Shown here one piece after another: positions 62,342 through 64,000 of a DNA stretch of 64,000 nucleotides. The notes under the pieces were generated by a model. It made no database searches and was not told the origin of the DNA. It saw only the letters and a program-made list of their open reading frames with translations. This DNA comes from Sindora glabra (taxonomy: Eukaryota > Streptophyta > Magnoliopsida > Fabales > Fabaceae). The translations under genes and the position numbers were made by a program. The stretch lies in assembly GCA_020226215.1 (NCBI GenBank), contig CM035227.1:106561732-106625731 (forward strand), given 5' to 3'. Within the stretch, counting starts at the first letter, position 1; each line of letters opens with the position of its first letter.

Positions 62342-64000
62342 GACAATTTCTATATCTTTTCATTTTTCCTTCCAACATGTGTTTCTTTTTTTTTTAATTT
62401 CCTTCCTCTCCTCTCTCTGTTGCTTTCATTTTCAGCAAGGAGATGAAAGGAAATGCCATTCAGGTTCCCTTAGAAGTGTTTTCTTTTTCCCCTTTTCACC
62501 CTCCCAAGCATGATCTAGCTTTTCATTTCTTCTATTTGGCATTTTTGCATGAGCATGCCGTAGCAGTAAGCATCTCAGTATATTGCACTGTCCTTGCATG
62601 TATGCTATGTGCATACATGGCTTGTAAGTTCAGCTTATTTATAGAAAAAAAAACTTTTCCAAATTTTATTGGTTGTTGCTTTTCATCTTTTTTCCCCAAC
62701 CTTGGGTTTTTTATTTTCTTCTAAATGCTTTTTCCTCAATCTATCCGAACCTCTTATTTAGCACTCTTTTCTTTAATCTGTTCGTTTTGATTGTATCCTT
62801 GTTGCAAATTCAGCGTTGCATCATTTGCATTGGGTTCGTGCGTGTTTTTGTCTAGGGCTCAACTGATAATATAATGAGTGGATTTAAACAAGAAATGGTA
62901 TATTTTATCCTTTTGTAATTTGCTTTTTTTCACTTAATTTATATATGATTTTAAGTTTTGAAATTCATTCATATGTTTTTTACCATTAATAATTTGCTCA
63001 TTTAAATTATTTTTCATTTAAAATTTAACAAAAATTTTATGTGAAATATACATGTTCTCTATTTTTTTCAAATTCGGCCTAACCTGACATTTGTTTAACC
63101 AATTTGCTCTAAGATAGCAGAAGAATGGTGGTTTGGTATTTTAGGGGGTGAATTGGTTTTAAGAATGAGTGTTGAATTTGGAAAAACAAGGAAATGTATA
63201 TTTTACGTGTATTTTCTATCAAATTTTTTATGGAAGATAATTTAAATGTGCAAGGTATTAATGGTTGAAAATATAGTGGGGTAAATTTCAATATTTACTA
63301 TCAAAGATGTGTTAAATGAGGAAGGATGAAATCTTGCAAAGAATCATAGTTATGCCAGTGTAACTGTTGAGTTTCGTTAAGTTAAAGAATCTTGGTTGCA
63401 ACACTTAATGATTTCTCTTTCTATCAATGTTTTAATCAAATCCTGCATTTTGTAGAGTTCTCTAAGCATGATATTTTCTGCTGCAAATATTAGTACCGTG
63501 ACGGGAGGCATAAAATTTTCTAATGCAGAAAAGCCTAATATAGATTTATTTTGTTTAAAGTCCAAGATAAAATAGGATGATATTTTTGCAGCACAAACTA
63601 GATTTCTGAGAATTTGAACAGAGTTTTTGTCAACTCAACTGCTCACATTTATCGAGAACACTTCATGGAATTTAATTTAAGGAAGGTATAAACTAAAACA
63701 TGGAAGGTGTGTGCCAAGACTTGCCTTTTAAATATATGACCAATTCATTCCCCACTGAAAGATTCGTCCATGATAGAATACTGAGAGAAATTATTTACTC
63801 ATTGACGAAATCTAAATATAGCTGTTCACTGTTTCTTGAAGATTTTATATTTTCTTCTCCATCTAGAGTTTAATTTCTATTTTTTATATGTGCGCGTTAA
63901 ATATCATTCCTACCGTCACCAGAAAAAAATCTAAGGATGCTTTCAATAGTTCTTGGCTACCCTAGGACAACGGACCATGGTGATAGCAAAATCATACAAT
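62342..64000. other. 3' flank of the At5g53440-like gene and intergenic DNA
   Basis: T- and AT-rich sequence that should include the 3' untranslated region. Open frames are short and unlike any family I know. No clear poly(A) hexamer near the stop, no repeat and no further gene were identified before the window ends. Confidence 0.6.

Overview
The window is nuclear DNA of a flowering plant (eudicot). Four multi-exon genes with canonical GT-AG introns and plant-specific domain combinations sit in very AT-rich intergenic DNA full of decayed repeats. The species cannot be named from sequence alone. I see no rRNA or tRNA gene, no CRISPR array and no bacterial-style operon.

Layout: 1-8.1 kb is AT-rich intergenic DNA with two tandem duplications. 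8.29-12.45 kb (+) encodes a 283-residue CCT-motif-family protein (4 exons). 16.375-25.87 kb (+) encodes a 1079-residue trithorax-type H3K4 methyltransferase of the ATX3/4/5 class (PWWP, PHD, PHD-ePHD, SET, post-SET; 23 exons). 36.29-28.92 kb (-) encodes a chloroplast-targeted kinase-like/fibrillin fusion of the PAP14 (FBN11, ORG1) type, about 677 residues in 13 coding exons. 37.2-52.4 kb is a 15-kb gene-free block holding a satellite-like array with a near-perfect palindrome, a three-copy 512-bp repeat, a LINE-like zinc-knuckle remnant and AT-rich tandem repeats. 52.90-62.34 kb (+) encodes a very charged, RD/HD-rich nuclear-type protein (At5g53440-like, about 1155 residues, 5 exons) with a 4.9-kb first intron carrying a fold-back element and a 163-bp duplication.

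The four genes match, by recalled gene content, the Arabidopsis run At5g53420 (CCT), At5g53430 (ATX5), At5g53440 and At5g53450 (ORG1/PAP14). This is therefore an old conserved block in which the last two genes appear in swapped order and are separated by repeats. They are not known to form one pathway: two are probable transcription/chromatin regulators, one is plastidial and one is uncharacterised.

Two of the four genes carry a one-base frameshift inside an otherwise well-conserved exon (PAP14 exon 8 near 33,812; the At5g53440-like exon 1 between about 53,138 and 53,165). Both behave as one extra base, which fits uncorrected assembly indels better than gene death, but raw reads are needed. 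I found no convincing new biological system; the most unusual DNA is the palindrome-bearing array at 40.1-42.0 kb.
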